This document shows, in pieces, positions 13,481 to 23,380 of a stretch of DNA of 64,000 bases (position 1 is the stretch's first letter; each line of letters opens with the position of its first letter). Under the pieces are notes generated by a model, which was not told the DNA's origin, made no database searches, and worked only from the letters and a program-made list of their open reading frames with translations. This DNA comes from Acanthochlamys bracteata (Eukaryota; Streptophyta; Magnoliopsida; Pandanales; Velloziaceae), in contig CM034138.1 of assembly GCA_019914995.1 (NCBI GenBank), forward strand, positions 6,392,535-6,456,534, written 5' to 3'. The position numbers and the translations under genes are program-made.

Positions 13481-14395
13481 ATCTTATGATGTTTTGTGAC
13501 GGAGCTCCCACTTGTGTGCCGCCTCAATTCCATGTAAACTTCATAATTGTTCCACCTAGTGTCTTTTTTTTTTTACCACATCACTCCTTCCTTCAAGCAA
13601 AATATCATTTTCAATAAACTTTCAACTATGTAAATATCCAAAAAAAAATTATTATTTTCACTAAAAATATAAAATTAAACTTACATCAAAACCATTATTA
13701 ATAATAATTTATTTTATAATAAATTATTTTTTAATAAGTCATGTGTAAAAAAACGCACCTCTAACACATGAAATACTATGTTAAGTTGAGCATTAAAAAT
13801 AGAATGGCAAGAATAAACAATCTTAAAGCATAGAAGGTGGAGGGATCTATATTTTTGTGTATTAAGAGAATGTTTCATAAGTATTAATTAAGAAAGAGTT
13901 TTTTTAAAACAAAAAATATTTTTAAATTTTTTTAAATATGTTTTTTTAATGTAAAAAATAAAAATAAAAAATACGAAAAATCTTACAATGAAATTTTTTT
14001 TATATTTTTTAAAATTTTAAAAATTCTATAGAATATTTTTTAAGATTTATTTAAAAATATAAAATACGGAATGAAAAAAAGAATAAGTAAGGAATAAACA
14101 ACGTCAAATATTTTTGACCTTAGAAGAGTGTCAAATGGATTAAAATTTTCATTTACATATGTTTCACATAAGGCAATATCCGTTACTTACTTCAACATGT
14201 ATATGAGTTTTTTCCGATGCCAATTTTCTACCATCTCATGAGTTTCTATAAATGTCATTTTCTATCAACTGTCTCCAAAGAAAATCGAACTAGTTTTACA
14301 AAATAAAGAAACCCTTACGTATACATGATTGAGAAAATATCTTCTAGAGCAAATTGAGAAAAACCTTTTCAAGACATTTCGAAATTCATCATATA
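13481..14395. other. intergenic DNA with an AT-rich MITE-like block
   Basis: No gene seen. About 13,850-14,105 resembles the short AT-rich MITEs found across the window. The open frame at 13,345-13,617 spans the end of the hAT-like element and is not credible as a gene. Confidence 0.5.
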
Positions 14396-14935
14396 TGTCA
14401 CGGTATGGTTATTTTAGTTTTTCTCCCTATTCAAATTATCTTGATAAAATGTTTTTTGCCTAGATAAAATTACCATATACATAAATCAAGTCTAGTGTAT
14501 GGTAGAATACTCTAAGATAAAAAATAGTTGGCATAAATTTAGAAAAAAATAGAGAATACTCTAGAAAGGTGGAGACTTTTGTAATGGATATAATGTAAAA
14601 ACTTTCTAAACCATATATACTCTACCGTCCGATCGAAATAATTTTTACCGTTCGATCGAAACAATCTCCACCGTCCGTTGAGGAGGTGGAGAAGCTATAA
14701 ATAAGGGGGATGAGCTCTCATTTGGAGCCATCAAGTAAGAGTTGTAATACAAGCCAAGTAATATAAAGCATCTTTCCAAAAGCTTTCTCTTGTAAGTATT
14801 CATCTCTTCTCTTTAGTCACTCATGCCACAAAATCTTTGGCTATCTTTTGATAGCTCATTTGGGTAAAGGCTGACTTAGCCACAAAAAGCGTGACTAAGT
14901 GCCGCACGGATCAAGGTAAAACTCTAGGCCCGTGA
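14396..14935 (+). repeat. 5' LTR of the chromovirus fossil
   Basis: Begins TGTCACGG and ends at GGCCCGTGA just before the primer binding site. It contains a TATA-like CTATAAATA near 14,694, the likely start region of the element's own transcript. It pairs with 17,017-17,540. Confidence 0.9.
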
Positions 14936-14939
14936 TAAG

Positions 14940-14951
14940 TGGTATCAGAGC
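14940..14951 (+). other. primer binding site (initiator tRNA-Met type)
   Basis: TGGTATCAGAGC, four bases after the 5' LTR, is the standard plant retrotransposon primer site complementary to the 3' end of initiator tRNA-Met. Confidence 0.9.
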
Positions 14952-16758
14952 TAATGTTCTGCCAAACGTAAATGGCAAGCAAAAGCGATGTTACCATCCA
15001 TGAGGGAAGGGAGATTGAAAGGAGAGCTTCCGAGAGTAGTCGCCAACGCAAAGAGAAGTCTAGGGATGTAATGGCGGACGTGAGCGCAAGGCTCGCTAGG
15101 GTAGAGCTTACGATGGCCGATAAGGTGGACCAGTTCGAGGAGTTGGACCTAAGTATCGAGAAGCTCGAAAAAGGACAGAAGAGCTTCGTGGGGAGATGCA
15201 AGGTGCCTTGAACGTGGTGGCCGAATCATCGTCTCGCCAAGGTAAGACCCTTAAAGACTATCTTGGGTGATGTGGATGCTCTTAGGAGGGAAGTTGCGAC
15301 TCTTAGGGAAGAGGTCGCAAGGTTGGCCAATGAGTTGAGGGATGTCCGAGGGGATTAGACGCTTTGCAAAATGGCAGTTACATAAGGTGGAGTTTCCGCT
15401 GTACCCTCAACTTCAACTCCTTCGAACATGGTTCCAAAACCCAAAGTGTATAAGGATGCGCGGAACGCGAAGGAGATTGACAACTTTCTTTAGAGCTTAG
15501 AGCAACTCTTTAGAAGCATCGGCATTACGGAGGATGCAGGTAAGATCGATCATGCCACTCTTTATCTTGAGGATACCGCAATGGTATGGTGGAGGAGGAG
15601 GCATGCCGAGATCGATAAGGGGACCTGTACTATTGCCACATGAAAAGAGTTCAAGATGGAACTCAAACGGCAATTCTATCCGGTGAATGTCGAGGATGAA
15701 GCAAGGGCAAAGCTTCGGCGCTTGACCCATCAAGGTAGCATAAGGGACTATGTCAAGGAATTTTCAGAGTTGATTTTAGAAATCCATGATTTTCCAGAGA
15801 GGGAGGCCCTTTTTGCTTTTATGGATGGATTACAAATATGGACAAGATTGGAGATTCAGCGTAGAGGACCTCAACTCTGCCATTGTCATAGCCGAGTCTG
15901 TTATAGAATTCCAGCAGCCTGAAAAGCATAAGCGCCGAGATGATTTCAAGGACAGTGGTGGTGGAGATAGCTATCAAGTCAAGGAAGCAACACTTGACCC
16001 ACCGAAGACTAAGAGAGGCTCCCATAGAGGCCAAGGAAGCAATGGCAATAATCGAGTAAATGGTAAGAATTCTTTAAAATGCTTCCTTTGTGATGGACCT
16101 CATATGGCTAGGGAATGCCCAAAATGGAACAACCTTTCCGCACTAATAGAGATAATGGACGATCCACAACGGCAATCTGAAGAGGTAAAGATGGGCTCAC
16201 TACAACTACTTAATACTATCCAAGCCAAAACCAAATTGCCAAGACGTGAGGTGAATGGTCGAATGTACGTGACAACCAAGGTTGGAGGACGGAAGGTCCG
16301 AGCTTTGGTAGACACATGGGCGACCAAAACTTCCTCGAGGAGAAGAAAGCAACGAGGCTAGACGTCAAGTATGAAAAGAGATAATGATGGATTAAGGCAG
16401 TTAATTCCGAACCCAAATCTATTGTTGGTGTTGCCCGTGGGGTCAAAACTTGGATAGATGAGTGGTATGGTCTTTTGGACTTTTCTGTTATGCCCATAGA
16501 TGATTTTTCTATAGTCCTTGGAATGGAGTTTATGGATCGCGTAAAGGCCGTACCTATCCCTTTGTCAACTCCATGTGGATCATGGATGAAGGAAAAACGT
16601 GCATGGTATATTTATCACGAGAAGTGAATTTTCAATCCAAGACTACTTTGGCCTTACAACCCTCAAGGAAGAAGGATGAGGCATAACCAACAATCCAGAC
16701 TATCCCAAAAGAACCAAACCATCTCAACATAGAGCCAAGGGAGGATCAAAGTACCGCA

Positions 16759-16956
16759 GTGGCCTTAAAAGCTTCAGCATCCATTATGATGACAACCGAA
16801 AGGGACGTGGAAGAAATTTTGGGGCATCGATTCATCCCAAAGCGTAGTAGTAGTCCATGTTATTCCGAATATTTGGTCAAGTGGAAGGGTCGGCCAGACG
16901 ATGAGTCAAGTTGGGAACATGAAGATGACTTATGGCCATTCCACAATAAGATTTAA
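16759..16956 (+). other. chromodomain region of the chromovirus fossil
   Basis: The reading shows EEILGHRFIP, then YLVKWKGRPDDESSWE and a short tail, the typical chromodomain found at the C-terminus of chromovirus integrases. In the family it guides integration towards particular chromatin. It places the element in the chromovirus branch of Ty3/gypsy. Confidence 0.88.
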
Positions 16957-17005
16957 GAGTTTCGCTACAGCTCCACACAACCGCGATGAGCGCATCGCGA
17001 AATAG

Positions 17006-17016
17006 GTGGGGGAGAA
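17006..17016 (+). other. polypurine tract of the chromovirus fossil
   Basis: A purine-rich stretch (GTGGGGGAGAA) directly before the 3' LTR, where plus-strand synthesis starts in this family. Confidence 0.8.
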
Positions 17017-17540
17017 TGTCATGGTATGGTTATTTTGGCTTTTCTCTCCATCCAAATTACCTTGGTAAAATGCTTTTTGCCTAAATAAAATTACCATGTA
17101 CATAAACCAAGTCTAGAGTATAGTAGAATACTCTAAATAAAGGATAGTCGGCATAAGTTTAGGGAAAGATAGAGAATACTTTAGAAAGATTGAGACTTTT
17201 GTAATGGATATAATGTAAGAACTTTCTGGACCATATATTCTCCACCGTCCGATCGAAACTATCTCCACCGTCCGTTGAGGAGGTGGAGAAGCTATAAATA
17301 GGAGGGTGAGCTCTCATTTGGAGCCATCAAACAATTCAAGCAAGAGTTGTAATACAAGCCAAGTAACATAAAGCATCTTTCCAAAAGCTTTCTCTTGTAA
17401 GTGTTATTATTTCCTCTTTAGTCCCTTGTGCCACAACGTCTTTGGCTATCTTTGATATTTCATTTAGGTAAAGACTGACTTAGCCATAAAGGAGCGTGAC
17501 TAAGTGCCGCACGGACTAAAGTAAAACTCTAGGCCCGTGA
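17017..17540 (+). repeat. 3' LTR of the chromovirus fossil
   Basis: Begins TGTCATGG and ends GGCCCGTGA(CA), matching the 5' LTR over its length with about one difference per 8-10 bases in the part compared by eye. Confidence 0.9.
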
Positions 17541-18191
17541 CATATAGTAGCGGCAAAATTATTTTCTAATAAAAGGAAACACCATAAAAACAAACTATGT
17601 GCAATTATAACTTCGGGGAGTGGTTTCTTATAGATTATTACATCCAACAAACCACATTCAAAAGATGGCATTAGCTACGCCAAGAAGATGGCGGGGTTGT
17701 TTGACATTAAGTTTCCAGAAAGTAATTTTTTAATTTTTTAATTTATATTTTTTAATAAATTTTTTATAATTTTTTATAAAATTTCTTCTAAAATTTAAAT
17801 AATATAGAAAAAATTTACGTAGTACGATCTTGTTATTGCTTACTTTATTATTTTATTTAGGTAAAAAAGTAAAATTCATTTGTTAAAATTTGATAAAAAT
17901 ATTCTCCGTTCTAAAAAAAACACTCTTCAAAAGCACTCCTAAACATCCATGATAATATTTATGGGAACATTTATAATTGCTAAAATTAAAAATTAAAATA
18001 AAATTTATTTTGAAACTTTACAAAATTAAATTTAACTTGTTCAATCATAAAAAATAATATATACATATATAAATTGTACGAAATATTATTCACTTGTATC
18101 TTTAAATTTTTTAAATAAAAATATTGTAGAATATTTTTTTTAAAATGAAAATAAAATTAAAATGAAAAGCAATGTCATAAGCACTACCGAG
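17541..18191. other. intergenic DNA with an AT-rich MITE-like block
   Basis: No gene seen. About 17,695-17,955 has an AT-rich core with ends reading TTGTTTGAC on the left and CCTAAACATCC on the right, similar to the GTGTTTG-type MITEs, though no clean target duplication is visible. Confidence 0.5.
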
Positions 18192-18706
18192 TAGAGATGC
18201 AAATATGATCGGCCGGCCCGACCCACCCGGGCTAAATGAGCTAATCGGACCGACCCAACCCACTTCTCCCACCCAGATCGGTTCGGTTACATTTTTTATG
18301 ACTCGATCCTACTTATTTATATGTTTTAGTTTTGTATTTTATATAATCAATAAATAAAATAATAAAATTTTAAAAATAATTTTAAAAAATTATTACTAAG
18401 ATAAAATAAATAATAAATTTTTTATTATTAAAAAATATTATTTTATTAGAAGTTGATTTAGTCAACTGTCAATGTTGATCAGATCAATGAATCACGTTAA
18501 TCTATCAACATTGATCAGTCAATGCGCACAGTGCTCAGACGGGCGGACTGTGTGACGGGTCGACAATATCGATCTGATATTGTCTCTTGGATCGGACTGA
18601 TCCAGTCTAGTCATATTACTGTTCACGAACTGAACGGGCCAAGTTTCAAACCATTTAACCAAACTGCGGGCCGATCCATTTAATCCGATCCGAATTTGCG
18701 CCTCTA
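18192..18706. mobile_element. GATCCG-rich terminal-inverted-repeat element
   Basis: Starts TAGAGATGCAAAT and ends ATTTGCGCCTCTA, an imperfect inverted repeat of about 13 bases. GGCCGGCCCGACCC-type arms flank an AT-rich core. It shares the general design of the hAT-like elements at 2146, 25,328 and 46,391, but I could not find a matching 8-bp duplication, so the superfamily is inferred. Confidence 0.55.
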
Positions 18707-19435
18707 TTATCTAACACCCCACCTGTTCAGAAATGGTAACCACACCAAACGATTTTGCACCCATTGCATACAGTTTGCCTTCCTATTTCCGTAGTGCTTC
18801 TACACATATTCAAAACAATAAGAGATGGTTCTAGCTATTTCTATTCCATTTATTTTCTCAAATCACCTCAAAGTTGCAAGTTTTTCTATTTGGATTTTGT
18901 TTAAGAAAAGGTGCAAACAATATTTATTGTTTTTTTGTTTATTTATGTTAAACTGTTGATTATTAGATTGCTTTCAAAAAACTATAATATCCTACGTTAT
19001 GACTGTTCTGACTTTAATTCATTGAACTTTGGTTATCTCATGAGTTCAAAAAAATTTGAATTGATGTGCCAAAGTGGTTCACTTGATCTTGGTTTCTGCA
19101 TGCACTAGCATGATGCGCAAAGTGCTTCATGTTTGAAGTTTTAGATTTAGACAGTATTTTGGTTATATAAAACTTATTTTTTTCACAATTTTTAAAGTTA
19201 AATTTATTTTATGTATTTTAGTTTACTCTAAATTTATCAAATTTATCTCTAATTTACTTTTAATAAACTCATTTCTATTGAATTTAATTTTATAAAATTC
19301 ATATTTTATCAATTAAATCATATGATCATAACCTAAACTTTATTTTGAATGAATGAAAGTTAGTAATTTGTTATTACTTAGTTCCGTTGCTTTTATTATG
19401 ATATCTTTCCACTTACAAAATGTTAACTATACCCA
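18707..19435. other. intergenic DNA, nothing recognised
   Basis: AT-rich sequence with no gene, repeat ends or RNA signature that I could support. Confidence 0.5.
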
Positions 19436-19610
19436 TAGGTTTAAAACTCGATCTGGACCGGCCGGGTCGGACCGAAAATCGGTGATCCGGCACCGATTTC
19501 TGGCCGAGTTAACATAAAATCGGATCGTGCAAGCCAGTCCGATTCTAGATGATATAGCATCAAATCAGTGAACTCCCAATGATTCTAAACGAAAGCCAGT
19601 CCGATTTGTT
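19436..19610. repeat. partial GATCCG-rich repeat
   Basis: Contains CTGGACCGGCCGGGTCGGAC and further GGATCG words like one arm of the hAT-like elements. The other arm and any target duplication are not apparent, so this is probably a fragment. The sequence after it (to 20,199) is AT-rich with no gene. Confidence 0.45.
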
Positions 19611-20199
19611 ATAGAGTAGTGTGTGGGAGTTATTTTAAAATAAATTTTTTTCAAAAAAATATTTGAATTTATTTTTTAAAAAAATATTTTTATTTTTTTG
19701 AGAAACGAGCTTTATTTTTTTGACTAAAATAATAAAAATATGCAATAAAAATATCTCACTATGTATAATATTTCTATACTTTTTCAATTTTATATAAATT
19801 TTTTAAATATTTATAAAAAATGTATTAAAAAATTTAAAATTAAAAACTAAAAAATTATTTTTGAGATAAACAATAGCAAACGCCTTACAGCATCACGAAT
19901 TTTATTTTTTATTAAAAAATAATAAAATAATAAATAAATTTATAATATATAATTTTTTATATTTTCAAAAAATTTAATAAACTATAAATATTATAGAAAT
20001 TTTATTATGAAAATATAAAATAAAAATTTAAAATGAAATCGAATTCAAACTTACTGCCAAGCGGTGCTTAAATCATATAAAAAATCAAACAGTGGTTTTG
20101 CCATGAAGAATTAAAACGACAGCTTAAGTCTCAAAATACTGATATCTCCAACCATCTAACCAATGAAATTGCCTCCTCCTGGGACCAAACAGAAATAGA

Positions 20200-20457
20200 G
20201 GGTGTTTGATAGTGCTTATGAAATGGAGCTTTTCTAGAATGAAAGCTATTTTTGTCCTTTTTGAAAAACGAGCTATATATTTTTTACTTCCAAAAAAATA
20301 ATAAAAATATGCAATAAAAAGATCTCACTTCGTAGAATTTTTCTACACTTTCTAAATTTTTAAATAAATTTTTTATATATTTATAAAATATGTATTGAAA
20401 AACATAAAATGAAAAATTGAAAAGGAGTATTAGGGAAAAGCAATCCCAAACACCCCC
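20200..20457. mobile_element. GTGTTTG-type MITE
   Basis: The left end GGGTGTTTGATAGTGCTT and the right end, whose reverse complement is GGGGGTGTTTGGGATTGCTT, form an inverted repeat around an AT-rich core of about 220 bases. The same layout is seen at 58,142-58,396. No coding capacity. Confidence 0.7.
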
Positions 20458-20716
20458 ATAAGCCACAAACTGAACGATTCTATATATAGGTGCGTTTGGA
20501 ATTCATTTAAAAAAGTAGTTTTAAATTTTACAGTTAATATTATTGTATATATCTTTTAATTTTATAAAATATTTATTTAAAAATTTAGAAAATTTTATTA
20601 TTTTTTAAATAAAAAAAATTAGATCTCATTTAAAAAATAAAATAAAATTATTCTATATTTTAAAAAAAATTCTATTTTTAAAGTACTTTCAAATATTTAT
20701 ATATATATATATATAT

Positions 20717-22047
20717 GGAGCAGTTATGGGCACCCCTTTTATTTGGGGCACCCAGGGCATGCCATTTTCACAGCCGTCCGATCAAGCTGTGATTGATTCA
20801 TTTATAATGTCGTGATAGCTATACGGGGCCTTGTTTTAAAGCGAAATTTCGTTTTCGTCTCTTTGTTTTTTGCGTGATGTTTTTTCTTTTCTTTTCGTTT
20901 TCTTTCCTTCTCTCCTTCTCTCGTCTCTCTAAATCTCGCTCCTCGATCGGGCGAAAACCGCAAGACAACAAAGACGTGACAAAAAATTTGCTCTTCCTTC
21001 TCAATTTCTTCTTGTTATAGCTAGATCTCTCCAAATTCGCTACCTCGCGTTCACCGAACCTCCTTTCCGCCGAATCGACTTTTTCCCCTTCTTCTCCGAT
21101 TTATTTTCTTTCTTTCTTATCGATCTTAAATCTCTCTATTTATTTCCTCTAATCCTACTGCAATCGATTCCTTTTTCTTTTAATTTTAATTTTTTTGCTT
21201 TTTTTTGAATTTGAAAATTTTTTCAAAAGAAAACCAATCTTCCCCTTCTTTTCCATCACAATCTGGATTTAAAAATGTACGGGTGATTTAAATGAAAAAG
21301 AAAATTCTGTGTTTGAGTAAGTTTGATTGATTTTGAACCAAAATATCTTGTGTTTTGATTGATTTTGAACCCAAATTATGTTTCGAATTTTATGAAATTC
21401 TTTTTTTTTTTTTTGTCTTTGGTAATCAAACGGCTATTATCAATTCATTTGTGATGGATTCGACGGGAATGAGAAAGATTGTATTTTGTCATGTTAAAAT
21501 TTTTTATTGTGCTGTTGGTAAACCGAGCTCTTGTTAAAAATTTTTTTTGGTGTGTTAGTAAAACAGAGAAAAAAATTTGACAATGTTTGTTATTTTAGTT
21601 TGTGAGTTGTCAATCTTCTTTGAACTCATTGGAGGAAGTTGGTGAATTGTAGCTTCATTTTTTACGTGTATTTTTTATCACATTTAACTGTGTACAAATA
21701 CATATAAAGCTTTGAAAAAAGAAGCTACGAAGACTTCCTTGGACTGCCCTATTATTGTATGGCATTTGCGTTCACATTATGTGCTTATCTTTTCCTTATT
21801 TTTGATGTGATGACAGGTCTCTTGGGTGTATGCTCTGCTTTCAGATAGGAAGCAAACGATGAAGCAAAAAATGAAGCAAGCAACGATGACTCAAGGTCAT
21901 TAAATTGTTGAAGCTCTACATTGGGCTTGATATTCTGTGTTGTGTTTTGTTGAAGCTATGCATCACTAGTAAAAGTTGTGTTGTGTTTGTAAATTGCTAT
22001 TGTTTCTGTTGTTGTAAAGACATTACTATTTTTTAAAGTTCACCGAA
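20717..22047 (+). repeat. left terminal inverted repeat of the MULE
   Basis: It matches the reverse complement of 26,949-28,383 from the outer end to about AAGTTCACCGAA. Shared blocks include CACCCAGGGCA, the CT-rich stretch near 20,900-21,180 and the sequence around 21,790-21,930 (GGTCTCTTGGGTGTATGCTC). There are scattered differences and indels. Confidence 0.87.
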
Positions 22048-22499
22048 GTATTCTCTAGTTTGTTAAATTGCTATTATATCCAAAGACATGATGTTTTTTT
22101 TTGATGTCGAAGTATTCTTTTAAATGCATGAAAATTGAATATTTCAAGGATGTTCAATTCAATGTGGTTGTGAATGTGAATGTTGTTTTATATTGAATCT
22201 GGCAAAAGTCTGAATGTCCCAACAGATTTATTTGGGCATTAGTTTGAATCTGGGCAAAGTTGTGATTGGTAAAGGTATATAGTTTGCAAGGGTGTATGAC
22301 TGGCAAGGTGTATATTTGGTAAAGATGTACTGACTGGTTATCTATGAATGAATGACTGGTATCTAATATACAATGCAAAATTTTTAAATATTTGGATAAG
22401 TTGTATATAACCTGTAAGGCTGTATGACAATGCTTGGCAATTCATGAATCTCTATTGTTTTAAAAGAGGAGATTATGCTATGTAAGAGAACCTTATAGT

Positions 22500-23310
22500 G
22501 CTATGCTAAAAAAATTTTCTATTTTTCACAGTTATATTTTTACTGCTTTTTCGCTATAATTTTGTTAGTATTGCATTTTTCACTATCCAAAAGAGATGAT
22601 GATTTTTTTCACAGCTATTTTTTCACCATTTTTCACTGCAATTATATTTTCACAGTTATTTTTCTCACTATTCAAAAAGAGTTCACTATTTTTGTTTTTT
22701 TAACTTTCATTTTTCCACTTATTTTTTTCACTATGAAAAGTAGTTCCCTATTTCTTTCACATTTTTTACTAACTTTTTTGCTGAATTTTTTTTTCACTGT
22801 TATTGTTTTACAATTTTTTTCTTATTATTTTTTAAAGTGTTTTATTTACAATTTTTTATTAATTTTTTTTTTCACTTTATTTTTTTATTATTTTCACAAC
22901 TTTTTTTTTTAATTTTGTTTTTTTTTCACTATTATTTTTTTAACTTTTTTTTACTTTTCTCTTCAACTGTTATTTTTCTCACTATTCAATAGAGTTTACT
23001 ATTTTTATTTTTTTCATTGTTATTTTTATTTTCACTTATATTTTTTCATTATAAAAATAGCTCACTATTTGTATCGCATTTTTTAAGTAACTATTTCGCT
23101 ATATTATTTTTTCACTGTTATTTTTTTACTATTTTTTCACTGTTATTTTTTTTAAGCGTTTTTGCTGCAATTTTTTTTTCCACTGTTAATTTTGTCACTT
23201 TTTGTTCACTATTTTTTTTTAACTATTTTTTTTAACTTTTCATTTCTTCAACTGTTATTTTTGCACAATTATTTTTTCAGTGCCCAAAATAGTTGGTAGT
23301 ATTTTTTCCA
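22500..23310 (+). repeat. T-rich degenerate repeat tract
   Basis: About 800 bases built from variants of TTTTTCACTGTTATTTTTT and TTTTTCACTATTC, with almost no purine-rich sequence on this strand. It lies between the left arm and the 3' end of the transposase gene. It gives long meaningless open frames (22,562-22,912; 23,017-23,235). It looks like slippage-expanded microsatellite DNA. Confidence 0.8.
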
Positions 23311-23380
23311 CTGCATATCCAAAAAATGACAAAATAATAATAATACCCAATTTATAATACATACAAATATAATAATTACT

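Larger units (their letters stand above)
14396..17540 (+). mobile_element. Ty3/gypsy chromovirus fossil, broken
   Basis: Two LTRs in direct orientation flank a short interior. Parts seen, in order: 5' LTR, primer binding site matching initiator tRNA-Met, a gag region with a CCHC zinc knuckle (about 16,080-16,120), the start of a protease-like region, a C-terminal chromodomain, polypurine tract and 3' LTR. The reverse transcriptase, RNase H and integrase core are not recognisable, and the element is much shorter than a complete chromovirus. It is broken, with several breaks. CATATA borders both outer ends and is a likely target duplication. Over the first ~150 bases the LTRs differ at roughly 12% of sites, mostly transitions, suggesting an insertion some millions of years old. 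Confidence 0.9.

Noticed and set aside
20701-20716. (AT)n as MULE target duplication
   Set aside because: Both flanks are alternating AT, so any even length would match; it cannot prove the duplication size.
22562-23235. Two Phe-rich open frames
   Set aside because: They are translations of the T-rich repeat tract and have no protein character.
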